A stretch of DNA of 61,744 nt from Candidatus Limnocylindria bacterium. GTDB taxonomy: Bacteria; Chloroflexota; Limnocylindria; QHBO01. The stretch is from NCBI GenBank assembly GCA_030146365.1, contig JASLBU010000234.1, positions 1 to 61,744 of the forward strand. The letters are read 5' to 3'. This document shows, piece after piece, positions 49,337 to 57,946 of this stretch. Position 1 is the stretch's first letter. Each line of letters starts with the position of its first letter. Below the pieces are notes generated by a model. The model worked only from the letters and a program-made list of their open reading frames with translations, had not been told where the DNA came from and did not search any database. The translations under genes and the position numbers were made by a program.

Positions 49337-50376
49337 TGCAAGACCTCCTGGAGCGCCGGTCCGGCGACCACACTGCCCGCCTGGGCCGAGTCCACCATCA
49401 GCCGCGCCAACAGGAGGGCGATCATCGCATCGTGAGGATCCACCGGTGCTGCACCTCCGTCTCGAACGGCGGCGGCAAACTCCGACAGCTCGACCACGAG
49501 GGGCTCCTGGCGGCGAATGGAGTAGCGGGTCATCTCCCCCTCCGAGACCGAGGTGATCGTCGTGTCGGCGCGTGGGCGCTCCCACGTCTCGACCGCGTGG
49601 AGGTTCGCGAACAGCACGAGGTCCTGGGCAATGTAGTCCGCCAGGTACATTCCCCGTTCTCCCGTGACGGTCAGCTGCCGCTGTTTGGTGGGTGTCAGCC
49701 AGTTGATGTCCAGCACCCCTATGACGCCGTTCGCGAACTTCATCACGCCGTTGAACAGGTCCTCGTGGTCGGTGTGGATTCGCCGCTCCGTCTCCGCGTA
49801 CAGGCGAATCGGCTCCGAGCCGACCAGGTACCGCATGACGTCGATGTCATGCGGGCCGAGGTCCACGACGACCCCGACGTCACGGATACGAGCCGGGAAG
49901 GGACCGAGGCGCGTCGCCTTGACCTGGAAGATTCGACCGAGCTCGCCCGCCTGGACGCGGCGGCGCAGCTCGCGGATGGCCGGGTTGAACCGTTCGATGT
50001 GCCCGACGGTCAGGATGCGCTGTGCCGCCGCGGCCGCGGCGATCATCTCGAGAGCTTCCTCGCGGGTGGCGGCAATCGGCTTCTCGACGAGCACGTGCAC
50101 CCCGGCCCCCAGCGCCGCGAGAGTGACCGGCAGGTGCAGGCTGGTCGGCGCGACGATGCTGACCAGGTCGAGGCCCTCCTCGCCCAGCATGCGCTCCACA
50201 CTGGCGTAGCCACGCGCCCTCCGGCCGGCGGTGGCCCGTTCGACGGCGTCAGCATCGGGGTCCGCGACGGCGACCAGCTCGACGTTCGGCACCGCCTCGT
50301 CCCACACGCGGACATGGTTTCGACCCATCATTCCCAACCCGACGACGCCGGCCCGCAGCGGCTTCGCGTCACTCAT
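49333..50376 (-). CDS. wbpB: Gfo/Idh/MocA oxidoreductase, UDP-GlcNAcA 3-dehydrogenase (WbpB type)
   Basis: A 347-residue NAD(P)-dependent sugar oxidoreductase. The nucleotide motif is GVVGLGMMGRNHVRVWDE. The catalytic Lys lies in HVLVEKPIA, followed by VGHIERFNPAIREL and VVVDLGPHDIDVMRYLVG. Its position between the aminotransferase and the UDP-GlcNAc dehydrogenase supports oxidation at C3 of UDP-GlcNAcA. It overlaps wbpE by 8 nt and wbpA by 4 nt. Confidence 0.87.
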   Translation of the reverse strand: MSDAKPLRAGVVGLGMMGRNHVRVWDEAVPNVELVAVADPDADAVERATAGRRARGYASVERMLGEEGLDLVSIVAPTSLHLPVTLAALGAGVHVLVEKPIAATREEALEMIAAAAAAQRILTVGHIERFNPAIRELRRRVQAGELGRIFQVKATRLGPFPARIRDVGVVVDLGPHDIDVMRYLVGSEPIRLYAETERRIHTDHEDLFNGVMKFANGVIGVLDINWLTPTKQRQLTVTGERGMYLADYIAQDLVLFANLHAVETWERPRADTTITSVSEGEMTRYSIRRQEPLVVELSEFAAAVRDGGAAPVDPHDAMIALLLARLMVDSAQAGSVVAGPALQEVLQ

Positions 50377-51475
50377 GGACCGACACAGCCTCGACCGGCC
50401 CGAGCTCCGCGGCGGTGGCGTTCACGGCCTCGATCACCGCGGACACCTCATCGTCGTCGAGCGACGGGTGCACCGGAATGCTCAGGACCTCCGCGGTCAG
50501 GCGATCCGTGATCGGGTAGGACTCCTCCCCGTAGCCGAGGGCGAGGAAGGGCTTCTGGCGATGCACGGGGATCGGGTAGTAGATCGCGCTGCCCACGCCG
50601 AGCGACTTCAGCCGCTCCGCGAATGCGTCGCGCTCCCGAACCCGGATCGTGTACTGGTGGTAGACGTGCGCGACGCCGGGTCGGACCGCCGGCATCACGA
50701 CGCCCCGCAGCTCCGCGTCGTAGCGGGCGGCGATCGCACGTCGCCGATCGTTGAACTGGTCCAGCTTCGGCAGCTGGGCCAGGCCGATCGAGGCCGCAAT
50801 ATCGGTCATGCGGAAGTTGTAGCCGACGATGTCGTGGTGGTAGCGCACCTTCATCCCGTGCTCGCGAAGCAGGCGCACCCGCTCGGCGAGCTCGGGGTCG
50901 TCGGTGGTCAGCATCCCGCCCTCTCCGGTCGTCATGTTCTTCGTCGGGTAGAAGCTGAAGGTGCCGGCGCCCCAGGTTCCGCTCCGACGGCCATCGATCG
51001 CGGCACCATGCGCCTGGCAGGCGTCCTCCACCACGGCCAGGCCGTGCCGGGTCGCAAGCTCCTGGATCTCGTCCATGCGCGCCGGCTGCCCGTACAGGCT
51101 CACGGGCAGGATCGCCTTCGTCCGAGGCGTGAGCGCCGCCTCGACCCTGGCGACGTCCATCGTGAAATCCCGCTCGTCGATGTCCACGAACACCGGGCGC
51201 GCCCCCGTGAAGAGAATGCTGTTCGCGCTGGCGATGAAGGTGAACGGCACGGTCACCACCTCGTCGCCCTCGCCGATGCCGTTGGCGAGCAGCGCCAGGT
51301 GCAGGGCCGTGGTTCCGGAGCTCGTGGCCACGGCATGCGCCACGCCGATGTACTGCGCGAACTGCTCCTCCAGCGCCTGCACGCGGGGCCCCTGCGCCAG
51401 GGATCCAGAGGCCATCGCCTCCCAGACACGAGATTTCTCCTCGTCGCCCATCTGGGGACGCGCGATCGGGATCAC
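50369..51475 (-). CDS. wbpE: DegT/DnrJ-type aminotransferase (WbpE type)
   Basis: A 368-residue PLP aminotransferase. It has TSSGTTALHLALLANGIGEG, VEDACQAHGA (PLP Asp), the Schiff-base Lys in FSFYPTKNMTTGEGGML, GYNFRMTDIAASIGLAQL and AIYYPIPVHRQKPFL. By context it converts UDP-3-keto-GlcNAcA to UDP-GlcNAc(3NH2)A. The GTG at 51475 overlaps the wbpI stop (GTGA). It is a paralogue of PseC at 23770, but with a different active-site context. Confidence 0.88.
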   Translation of the reverse strand: MIPIARPQMGDEEKSRVWEAMASGSLAQGPRVQALEEQFAQYIGVAHAVATSSGTTALHLALLANGIGEGDEVVTVPFTFIASANSILFTGARPVFVDIDERDFTMDVARVEAALTPRTKAILPVSLYGQPARMDEIQELATRHGLAVVEDACQAHGAAIDGRRSGTWGAGTFSFYPTKNMTTGEGGMLTTDDPELAERVRLLREHGMKVRYHHDIVGYNFRMTDIAASIGLAQLPKLDQFNDRRRAIAARYDAELRGVVMPAVRPGVAHVYHQYTIRVRERDAFAERLKSLGVGSAIYYPIPVHRQKPFLALGYGEESYPITDRLTAEVLSIPVHPSLDDDEVSAVIEAVNATAAELGPVEAVSVHE

Positions 51476-52587
51476 GATGCGGTTGCCTCCTGTGCATTGG
51501 TCGCACCAGCGGCAGTGTGGTGCTGTTCGAGTGCCGCGACGATCCGGGTCGCAGCACAGCCGTCACCGTACAACTCCGGTCGGGGCCGGGAGCGATCGAG
51601 GAAAGCGGGGTCGGCGAGGGCCGCGCGCAGTGCGGCCGGATCGTCGTCCACCACGCGGTTCCAGCCGGCGTCGACCGTCTCGACCCACTCGGTCTCGGAG
51701 CGGAGGGTCACGCACGGCACGCCGGAAAGGTACGCCTCCTTCTGCACTCCGCCCGAGTCGGTGGCGATGACGTGGGCCCGCGCCTCGAGCGCCACCATCT
51801 GCAGGAACCCCACGGGGTCGATGGCGATGACATTGATCGGGAGGCCGTGGAGGCCTCGCTCGAGAATCCCACGCGTCCGCGGATGGACGGGAAAGATGAT
51901 CGGCAGGTCGACTTCCAGGCCCGACAGGATCCGGCGGAAGCGCTCCGGGTGGTCGACGTTCTCCGCACGATGGATGGTCAGAAGCACGTACGGAGCGTGC
52001 CTGCGCGCGATGTCCGGGAGGTGCGCATCAGCCCGCGCCGCGGCCCAGGCGTGCGCATCGACCATCACGTCGCCGACCAGCTTTGCCCGCTCGCCGAGGC
52101 CCTCCCGGCGCAGGTGCCCCATGGCCGTCGCGGTCGGCGCCAGGGCGAGATCGGCAAGGTGGTCCACTGCCACGCGATTCCGCTCCTCAGGCATGCGGCG
52201 GTTGAACGACCGCAGGCCGGCCTCGACGTGCGCCAACCAGGGGCGTCGCCCACCCGGGTAGGCCAGCTTGGCGGCGACCAGCGCGGCGGCGAGCGTCGAA
52301 TTGGTGTCGCCGAAGACGACCACGCCATCCGGCTCGTGCTCCAGCACGACCGGCTCCAGTCGCTGGAGCATCTGTCCGGTCATGGACCCGTGCGACCCGC
52401 TCCCGACCTCCAGGTTCACGGCAGGCTCCGGGATCTCCAGGTCGCGAAAGAAGTCCCCGCTCATCGACGCGTCGTAGTGCTGGCCGGTGTGGACCAGGAT
52501 CTCGGCATGTGACGTGCGAAGCGCCCGGCTGACGGGGGCGGCCTTGACGAACTGCGGCCGCGCTCCGACCACTGTCATCACCTTCAC
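51472..52587 (-). CDS. wbpI: UDP-sugar C2-epimerase (WbpI/WecB family)
   Basis: A 371-residue non-hydrolysing UDP-GlcNAc 2-epimerase family protein. It has TVVGARPQFVKAAPVSRAL, VHTGQHYDASMS, VFGDTNSTLAAAL, HVEAGLRSFNRRMPEERNR, LTIHRAENVDHPERF and ATDSGGVQKEAYLSGVPCVT. Its place in the operon suggests it epimerises UDP-GlcNAc3NAcA to UDP-ManNAc3NAcA, as WbpI does; a plain WecB role is the alternative. The GTG at 52587 overlaps the wbpD stop in the GTGA pattern used across this operon; the ATG at 52578 is possible. Confidence 0.85.
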   Translation of the reverse strand: MKVMTVVGARPQFVKAAPVSRALRTSHAEILVHTGQHYDASMSGDFFRDLEIPEPAVNLEVGSGSHGSMTGQMLQRLEPVVLEHEPDGVVVFGDTNSTLAAALVAAKLAYPGGRRPWLAHVEAGLRSFNRRMPEERNRVAVDHLADLALAPTATAMGHLRREGLGERAKLVGDVMVDAHAWAAARADAHLPDIARRHAPYVLLTIHRAENVDHPERFRRILSGLEVDLPIIFPVHPRTRGILERGLHGLPINVIAIDPVGFLQMVALEARAHVIATDSGGVQKEAYLSGVPCVTLRSETEWVETVDAGWNRVVDDDPAALRAALADPAFLDRSRPRPELYGDGCAATRIVAALEQHHTAAGATNAQEATAS

Positions 52588-53180
52588 CCGGGCACGCCTG
52601 GCGGGAAGGCCGCACCACAACGCGGGCATGCCCCGACGTACTCACCGCCGTCAGCGTCGCGAAGCGGCTGGCCACACGAACAGACGCTGCCGAGCCGTCG
52701 CGCCGGGTTGCCGGCCACGAGTTGGTGTGCGGCGACGTCGCGCGTGACGACGCTTCCCGAGCCGACCATCGCCCACTGGCCGATCGTGACGCCCGGGAGG
52801 ATCGTGGCGTTCGCCCCGAGCGCGGCGCCGTAGCGGATGACGATCGGCGACACCTCCCAGTCGGCATCGACCTTGAGGGTACCGTCCGGGTTGATGGCCC
52901 GCGGAACGCGGTCATTGGTAAAGCACACGTGCGGGCCGACGAACACGCCGTTCTCGATCGTCACACCGCGAAACACGCTGACGTTGTTCTGAATCTTGAC
53001 GTCGTCTCCGATGACCACGTCCACGTCGATATATGCATTCTTTCCGACGATGCAGCGGGCGCCGATGCTGGCGCGCTCGCGCACCTGGGCCTGGTTCCAG
53101 ATGCTGGTGCCGGGACCGATGCGCGCCTCGGGCGATACGTCGGCCGTGGAGTGGATGCGCACCGCCGCACGCTCAGTCAT
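52584..53180 (-). CDS. wbpD: left-handed beta-helix N-acetyltransferase (WbpD type) with zinc ribbon
   Basis: A 198-residue hexapeptide-repeat acetyltransferase. Repeats include ARIGPGTSIWNQAQVRERAS and IGDDVKIQNNVSVF, then GVFVGPHVCFTND, GANATILPGVTIGQWAMVGS and HQLVAGNPARRLG. It would acetylate the 3-amino group made by WbpE. A C-terminal extension carries CSCG and CPRCG, a likely zinc ribbon absent from short WbpD. AGGAG 5 nt before the ATG at 53180 supports the start. It is the first enzyme gene after the flippase. Confidence 0.87.
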   Translation of the reverse strand: MTERAAVRIHSTADVSPEARIGPGTSIWNQAQVRERASIGARCIVGKNAYIDVDVVIGDDVKIQNNVSVFRGVTIENGVFVGPHVCFTNDRVPRAINPDGTLKVDADWEVSPIVIRYGAALGANATILPGVTIGQWAMVGSGSVVTRDVAAHQLVAGNPARRLGSVCSCGQPLRDADGGEYVGACPRCGAAFPPGVPG

Positions 53181-53203
53181 TTGCGCTCCTTGGGGCTGCA
53201 CCG

Positions 53204-53209
53204 ATTCTA
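53204..53209 (-). promoter_or_regulatory. -10-like box TAGAAT overlapping the flippase stop
   Basis: TAGAAT on the minus strand lies 23 nt before the wbpD ATG. Its first three bases are the stop codon of the upstream flippase gene. Confidence 0.35.
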
Positions 53210-54673
53210 CCCGAAGGCACCGCCGGGTTCGGCTGGCGCGACCGTTGCCCTGAGCGCGGCCCGCAGGCGTCCGAGCGGTGCCCGCGCGACGATGAGGATC
53301 GCTGCCACCGCGACGGCGGCCACCCCCCCGCGGACGACAACGGGGGGGAGCGCGTTGAGCCGGCCCGCCAGCGTCACCGACCAGATGGCACAGCCCGCCG
53401 CCACGGCGACGATCATCCCGAGACGTCCAGCGTCGAGGGAGATTGCGACGCGATGGCGCGCCAGCGCCCCGATAAGCACCGCGAGCACCGTGTAGGCCGC
53501 CAACGTCGACCACGCCGCCCCCATGATGCCGATGCCGGGGATCAGGACGATGTTGAGGACGACGCTCACCAGTGCCGCCACCAACGTCAGGACCGGCATC
53601 CGGCGAGTGTCACGAACGAGGTAGAGGCCGCTGGCGAGCATGAGCCCCGCCGCGTGAACCGCCGAAGCGAGCGCCACGACGGCGGCGACATCGCCGGCGG
53701 CGGCCCATTCGGGTGGCGCGACGAGCGCAACGAGGTCCGGCGCCAGGGCCGCGATGACGGCAGCCATGGCCGCGAAGCCGGCGATCACCACGGTGGTGGC
53801 CTCCCGCAGCACGATCTTCGCGTGCGGGGTACCCGACAATCGGTACAGCAGCGGGAGCCACGCCGCGTTGAAGGAGATGGCCGCCAGACCGACCGCATAT
53901 CCGAGCTGGTAGCCGAGTGAGTACACTCCGATCTCCGCCAGCCTTTCGGCCGCCGAGACGCCCAGTAGCAGCCCGAGCAGCCATCTATCGGAGACGTTGA
54001 GTAGCCACCCGGCCAGCGCATGCGGAAGGAGCGGCAGGCCGAAGTCCAGAGAGCGGCGCGCGAGGTCTTTTCGGAACCGCCACGGGCGTTGCGACCACAG
54101 GATGGCTCCCGCGGCCGTCGCCATCACCGTGGCGCCGGCGAGCTGCCCGACGAGGCTGCCGATCGCCCCGAGGCGGGCGACCACGACCAGTGCCAGCGTG
54201 GCCGCCACGACGGCCGCGAATGCCGCGACGGCGAGGGCGAGGTACCGCTCGGTCTGCTCATGTGCCCGAAACCAGACTGATGGCACGTATTGGAACGCGT
54301 TCGCGGCGGCGATGCCAATCGCCAGCAGGAAGACGAGGTGGCTGCCGGTGTCGGGAGCCAGCACCGGCGCCAGGATGACGCCCAGAAGCGTTGAGACCGC
54401 CGCGGCGGTGAGGCTCATGGCCGCCACCGTCGCGTAGAGCGACCGGCGCCCGACGCCTTCGACGTCGAAGTGGAGCCGCAGCAGCGCTGCGTCGAGGCCG
54501 AGCCGATAGACGGTTGCCAGCAGCAGGGCGGCCGATCCGGCCAGGCTCACCGTGCCGAAGTCCGCCTGGCTGAGGAAGCGAGCATAGATCGGGAGCAGCA
54601 GGAACGCGCCCGCCCGGGGCAGCAGGTTGGCGATCGTCACCAGCACCGAACCACGCGCCAACGCGCGCAGCAT
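53207..54673 (-). CDS. polysaccharide flippase (Wzx/MOP superfamily)
   Basis: A 488-residue membrane protein with about fourteen hydrophobic segments, starting TIANLLPRAGAFLLLPIYAR followed by FLSQADFG. A C-terminal segment has LIPGIGIMGAAWSTLAAYTV. It resembles the flippase at 19865-21334, including the FLSQAD and GIMGAAW motifs. It probably exports the lipid-linked oligosaccharide containing ManNAc3NAcA made by the five enzymes downstream. ATG 54673 is used; a GTG directly upstream (54676) is possible. Confidence 0.85.
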   Translation of the reverse strand: MLRALARGSVLVTIANLLPRAGAFLLLPIYARFLSQADFGTVSLAGSAALLLATVYRLGLDAALLRLHFDVEGVGRRSLYATVAAMSLTAAAVSTLLGVILAPVLAPDTGSHLVFLLAIGIAAANAFQYVPSVWFRAHEQTERYLALAVAAFAAVVAATLALVVVARLGAIGSLVGQLAGATVMATAAGAILWSQRPWRFRKDLARRSLDFGLPLLPHALAGWLLNVSDRWLLGLLLGVSAAERLAEIGVYSLGYQLGYAVGLAAISFNAAWLPLLYRLSGTPHAKIVLREATTVVIAGFAAMAAVIAALAPDLVALVAPPEWAAAGDVAAVVALASAVHAAGLMLASGLYLVRDTRRMPVLTLVAALVSVVLNIVLIPGIGIMGAAWSTLAAYTVLAVLIGALARHRVAISLDAGRLGMIVAVAAGCAIWSVTLAGRLNALPPVVVRGGVAAVAVAAILIVARAPLGRLRAALRATVAPAEPGGAFG

Positions 54674-54709
54674 CACCGAGATGACCGGAGCGTGGGATTC
54701 ACGGCCCGA

Positions 54710-54715
54710 ATTCTA
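54710..54715 (-). promoter_or_regulatory. -10-like box TAGAAT before flippase operon
   Basis: TAGAAT on the minus strand lies 36 nt before the ATG at 54673, within the 62-bp gap between the subtilase stop and the flippase. Confidence 0.35.
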
Positions 54716-54735
54716 CGGGCCGCCTGTTTCGAGAC

Positions 54736-57225
54736 TCAGTCGCCGAGCGCGCGGTGCAGGAATGCCGCCATCTGCTCGCGCGTGATGGTCATCTTCGGGC
54801 AGTACGTCGTCGCGCTGCAGCCGCCGGTGATGCCGGCGTGCGCCAGGCGATTGATATCCGCCTCGTGCGGGCTCCCGGCGTCATCGGTGAAGTAATCCCG
54901 CGGCGCCGTGGGCAGCTGCAGCGCGCGAGACAGGAAGCTGGCCATCTGTTCGCGGGTCACTGCCCCACGGGGACAGAAACGGCCCGGAGCACAGCCGCCG
55001 GTGATAGCCGAGCCGGCCAATCGGTTGATGTCCGCCTGGTGCGGGCTGGCGGAGTCGTCGGTGAAGTAGTCCGCGGTCGTCAGCGGGAGGGCAAGGGCTC
55101 GGCCGAGGAAGCTGGCCATCTGCTCGCGGGTCACGGTTGCCTGCGGGCAGAACTCGTCGGTGGCGCAGCCGGCGGTGATGCCGGTCTCCGCCAGCCAGGC
55201 GATGTCATATTCGAAGGAAGAACCGATGGTGTCAGAGAAGCCGCTGATTCCGGTGGTGAAGGTCCAGGACGTCGGGCTGACCGCGTTCCCGGCCGTGTCG
55301 CGGACGGCAGCGGTGACCTCGACGCGGTGGAGGCGCTCTGCCGCGAGCTTGGTGCCGATCGTCAGCGTGGCCTGCCGGCGGCTGGCGTCGTATGTCACGG
55401 TGGCGGGAGCCACCGCATTCGTGGCCATGTCGCGCACCAGAATGGTGCTCGTCGAGACGTTGGTGACCGGTTCGTCGAACCCGACGACAACCGCGCCGAA
55501 CCGGCTCACGTTCAGCGCGCCGGGTGCTGGGAGGCGAGACGTGACCGTGGGCGCGACGGTGTCGACGTAGCTCGGTGTGATCGAGTAGGGCGACCGGCTC
55601 CCATTGGCGTAGAAGTTGATGACTCGCACCAGGAGGCGGGTCGGTCCGCTGACGGCGTGCTGAGCGAGCTCGACGCCCGACTCCCATTCGTTGTCCACCC
55701 GCTTGATCAGGGTGCCATTGGTGGTGTAGAGCTCCACGATGGGGTCGACCGGCAGGGAGCTCTGGCGCCAGGTCCAGTCGAGCGTCTCGACCACGCCGGT
55801 CACCCGGACGTCCAGTCGTCCGGCCCGCGGCACATCGACCGCGAACACGTCGGCGTCGCCGGCCGGGTAGATCGTCGGCAGGGTGGCGGTCTCGAGCGGA
55901 ATCCACCGCGCGGCGTCGAGGCTGTCGTTGGTCTCGAGGCCGTCCCCCGCCGGACGGGGCGAGGCGGCGACGCTGGCGCCGAGGGCTCGGTACGCGTTGA
56001 CGCGGCCGCGTCCATATCGATTATCAAAGCCGGTGTAGCCGAGATCGTCGACGGTGGCGTACAGCCGATCCACCACCTGCTGCGGCGTCCAGGCCGGATT
56101 CCTGGCGCGGATGAGCGCAACGACGCCGGCCACATTTGGCGTCGCGAACGACGTTCCGCTGATGTAGGTGTGCGAACCCCACGACGCATGCGGACAGCTG
56201 CTCGCGATGCAGTTCGTCGTGAGGACCGATGAGCCCGGGGCGCTGACGTCGACCGCCGGCCCATAGCTGGACCAGTGGCTGAACTCGTCCCGCGGCTGAG
56301 TCGCGCTGACGCTGATGACATGATTGAGGCTCGCCGGGTAGAAGCTCTCCTCCCGGTTGTTGTTGCCGGCCGCACCGACGAGGACGGCCCCCTTGTTCCA
56401 GGCGTAGGTCACCGCGTCCTGGACGGCCTGGCTGTACGGGAATCCGCCCACGCTCATGTTGATCACGGTGGCGCCGTTATCGGCCGCCCAGATGATCCCG
56501 TTCACGAGGGCCGACGTGGAGCCGGTGCCGGAGCTGTTCATGATCTTCACCGGCAGGATCTTGTCGGACCAGCTGATGCCGGCGATGCCGTAGCCGTCGT
56601 CCGGCTTGGCCGCGATGATGCCGGCCACCCAGGTGCCGTGGCCGTTGTCGTCCGCAGCGTTCAAGTCGCCGTTGACGAAGTCGCGGCCGGGCAGGACGCG
56701 TCCGGAGAGGTCGGGATGGTCGGGCTGGACGCCCGTATCCAGCACGGCGACTTTCCCCGCTCCGCCCTTCGACAGCGACCACGCATCCCGCACGCGCATG
56801 CGGTCGAGCGAGTACTGGCCCTCGGTCTGCGGATCGTTCACGCCCACGGCGGCCACCGCGCCGTCATTGATGACGCGGACCACGTAGCTCGGCTCCGCGT
56901 AGTCGACCCCGGGGTCGGCACGAAGCTCGGCGAGCACCTGGTCGACCGGGCGACCACCGGTCGTTGCGGCCACCGGGAGCCCGACACCCTGTGGCCCCGC
57001 CGGGGCGGCGATCGCGAGGCCGCGCGCCCGCGCGGCATCGCCGGCCGTGGCGCCGTCGCGGAACTTGACGATCACCTCGCCCGGGACCACCTCGGCAGCC
57101 TCGTGCACCACGGGAGGCGCATCGGCCTCGGCGGGAGGGGCAGGCTTGGGTCCATCGGCCGCGACCGGCAGTACGCCGGCGAGCAGGAGAAGAAAGGCGA
57201 GGAGAGTCGAGAGGGCTCGGGACAC
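54736..57225 (-). CDS. secreted subtilisin-like protease with Ig-like domain and three SLH repeats
   Basis: An 829-residue exoprotein. It has a signal peptide (STLLAFLLLLAGVLPVAA), an N-terminal prodomain (EVVPGEVIVKFRDGATAGDA) and an S8 catalytic domain, about residues 145-430. The triad is Asp in VAVLDTGVQPDHPDL (about 162), His in NGHGTWVAGI (about 195) and Ser in ISGTSFATPNVAGVVALI (about 359). A pre-peptidase C-like beta domain (about 450-550), a bacterial Ig-like domain (APGALNVSRFGAVVVGFDEP) and three SLH-type repeats (about 662-829) follow. It is probably wall-bound and extracellular. The GTG at 57225 is chosen because it directly precedes the signal peptide. Confidence 0.88.
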   Translation of the reverse strand: MSRALSTLLAFLLLLAGVLPVAADGPKPAPPAEADAPPVVHEAAEVVPGEVIVKFRDGATAGDAARARGLAIAAPAGPQGVGLPVAATTGGRPVDQVLAELRADPGVDYAEPSYVVRVINDGAVAAVGVNDPQTEGQYSLDRMRVRDAWSLSKGGAGKVAVLDTGVQPDHPDLSGRVLPGRDFVNGDLNAADDNGHGTWVAGIIAAKPDDGYGIAGISWSDKILPVKIMNSSGTGSTSALVNGIIWAADNGATVINMSVGGFPYSQAVQDAVTYAWNKGAVLVGAAGNNNREESFYPASLNHVISVSATQPRDEFSHWSSYGPAVDVSAPGSSVLTTNCIASSCPHASWGSHTYISGTSFATPNVAGVVALIRARNPAWTPQQVVDRLYATVDDLGYTGFDNRYGRGRVNAYRALGASVAASPRPAGDGLETNDSLDAARWIPLETATLPTIYPAGDADVFAVDVPRAGRLDVRVTGVVETLDWTWRQSSLPVDPIVELYTTNGTLIKRVDNEWESGVELAQHAVSGPTRLLVRVINFYANGSRSPYSITPSYVDTVAPTVTSRLPAPGALNVSRFGAVVVGFDEPVTNVSTSTILVRDMATNAVAPATVTYDASRRQATLTIGTKLAAERLHRVEVTAAVRDTAGNAVSPTSWTFTTGISGFSDTIGSSFEYDIAWLAETGITAGCATDEFCPQATVTREQMASFLGRALALPLTTADYFTDDSASPHQADINRLAGSAITGGCAPGRFCPRGAVTREQMASFLSRALQLPTAPRDYFTDDAGSPHEADINRLAHAGITGGCSATTYCPKMTITREQMAAFLHRALGD

Positions 57226-57282
57226 GCTATGGGGACTCCGGTGCGGTGGACGCAGTCGAGGGCCGATGTGGCGACACCCCGT

Positions 57283-57296
57283 TTGACCTGCGTCAA
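57283..57296. promoter_or_regulatory. short inverted repeat upstream of the subtilase gene
   Basis: TTGAC-CTGC-GTCAA lies about 58 bp upstream of the subtilase GTG, in the 136-bp gap before rdgB. It could be an operator or contain a -35 element (TTGACG on the minus strand). No clear -10 follows at standard spacing. Confidence 0.25.
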
Positions 57297-57361
57297 CCGT
57301 ATGGTTCCGCACCACATTCCACGACCGGACCAATGTCGGCCACCCGACTGGGACCGATGGA

Positions 57362-57946
57362 CTAGTCGGCGCCCACCAGCGCTCGCAGCGTGGGGAGGGC
57401 GGCGGCGACGGCACGGCCGCGGTGGCTGACCCGATCCTTGGCGGGCTCCGGCAGCTCGGCCATGGTGGTCCCCGACGGAAGCAGGAAGATCGGGTCGTAG
57501 CCGAACCCGCCGCCGCCCCGCTGCTCGAGCGCCACGCTGCCCCCCACGACGCCTTGGAACGTGGCCGTCACGGATGCGCGGGGGGGAATCGCCACCGCCA
57601 CGACGCAGACCATGCGCGCCCGGCGGTCCGGCTCCGCACCGAGGGCCTCGAGGACCCGCTCGGCGTTTCGACCGCCGCCCCAGCGCGCGCTCCGTACGCC
57701 CGGACCCCAGTCGAGCGCCGCGATCTCGATCCCCGAGTCATCGGCCAGGCTCGGCAGGCCGGAGGCGCCGGCGTAGGCCTCCGCCTTGACGATGGCGTTC
57801 TCTGCATAGGTTTCATGGGGCTCATCCACCTGGAGGTCGAGCCCGATCTCGTCCGGGGTGACCAGCTCCGCAGGCAGCTGCGCCAGCAGACGGCGGAACT
57901 CCCGCTGCTTGCCCGCGTTCGTCGTGGCGATGAGCAGCCGGCTCAC
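57362..57946 (-). CDS. rdgB: XTP/dITP pyrophosphatase
   Basis: A 194-residue HAM1/RdgB-family enzyme that removes non-canonical purine nucleoside triphosphates. It has LLIATTNAGKQREFRRLL, HETYAENAIVKAEAYA, SLADDSGIEIAAL, GPGVRSARWGG and GFGYDPIFLLP, with KDRVSHRGRAV at the C-terminus. The GTG at 57946 overlaps the rph stop (GTGA), the common rph-rdgB pairing. Confidence 0.94.
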   Translation of the reverse strand: MSRLLIATTNAGKQREFRRLLAQLPAELVTPDEIGLDLQVDEPHETYAENAIVKAEAYAGASGLPSLADDSGIEIAALDWGPGVRSARWGGGRNAERVLEALGAEPDRRARMVCVVAVAIPPRASVTATFQGVVGGSVALEQRGGGGFGYDPIFLLPSGTTMAELPEPAKDRVSHRGRAVAAALPTLRALVGAD

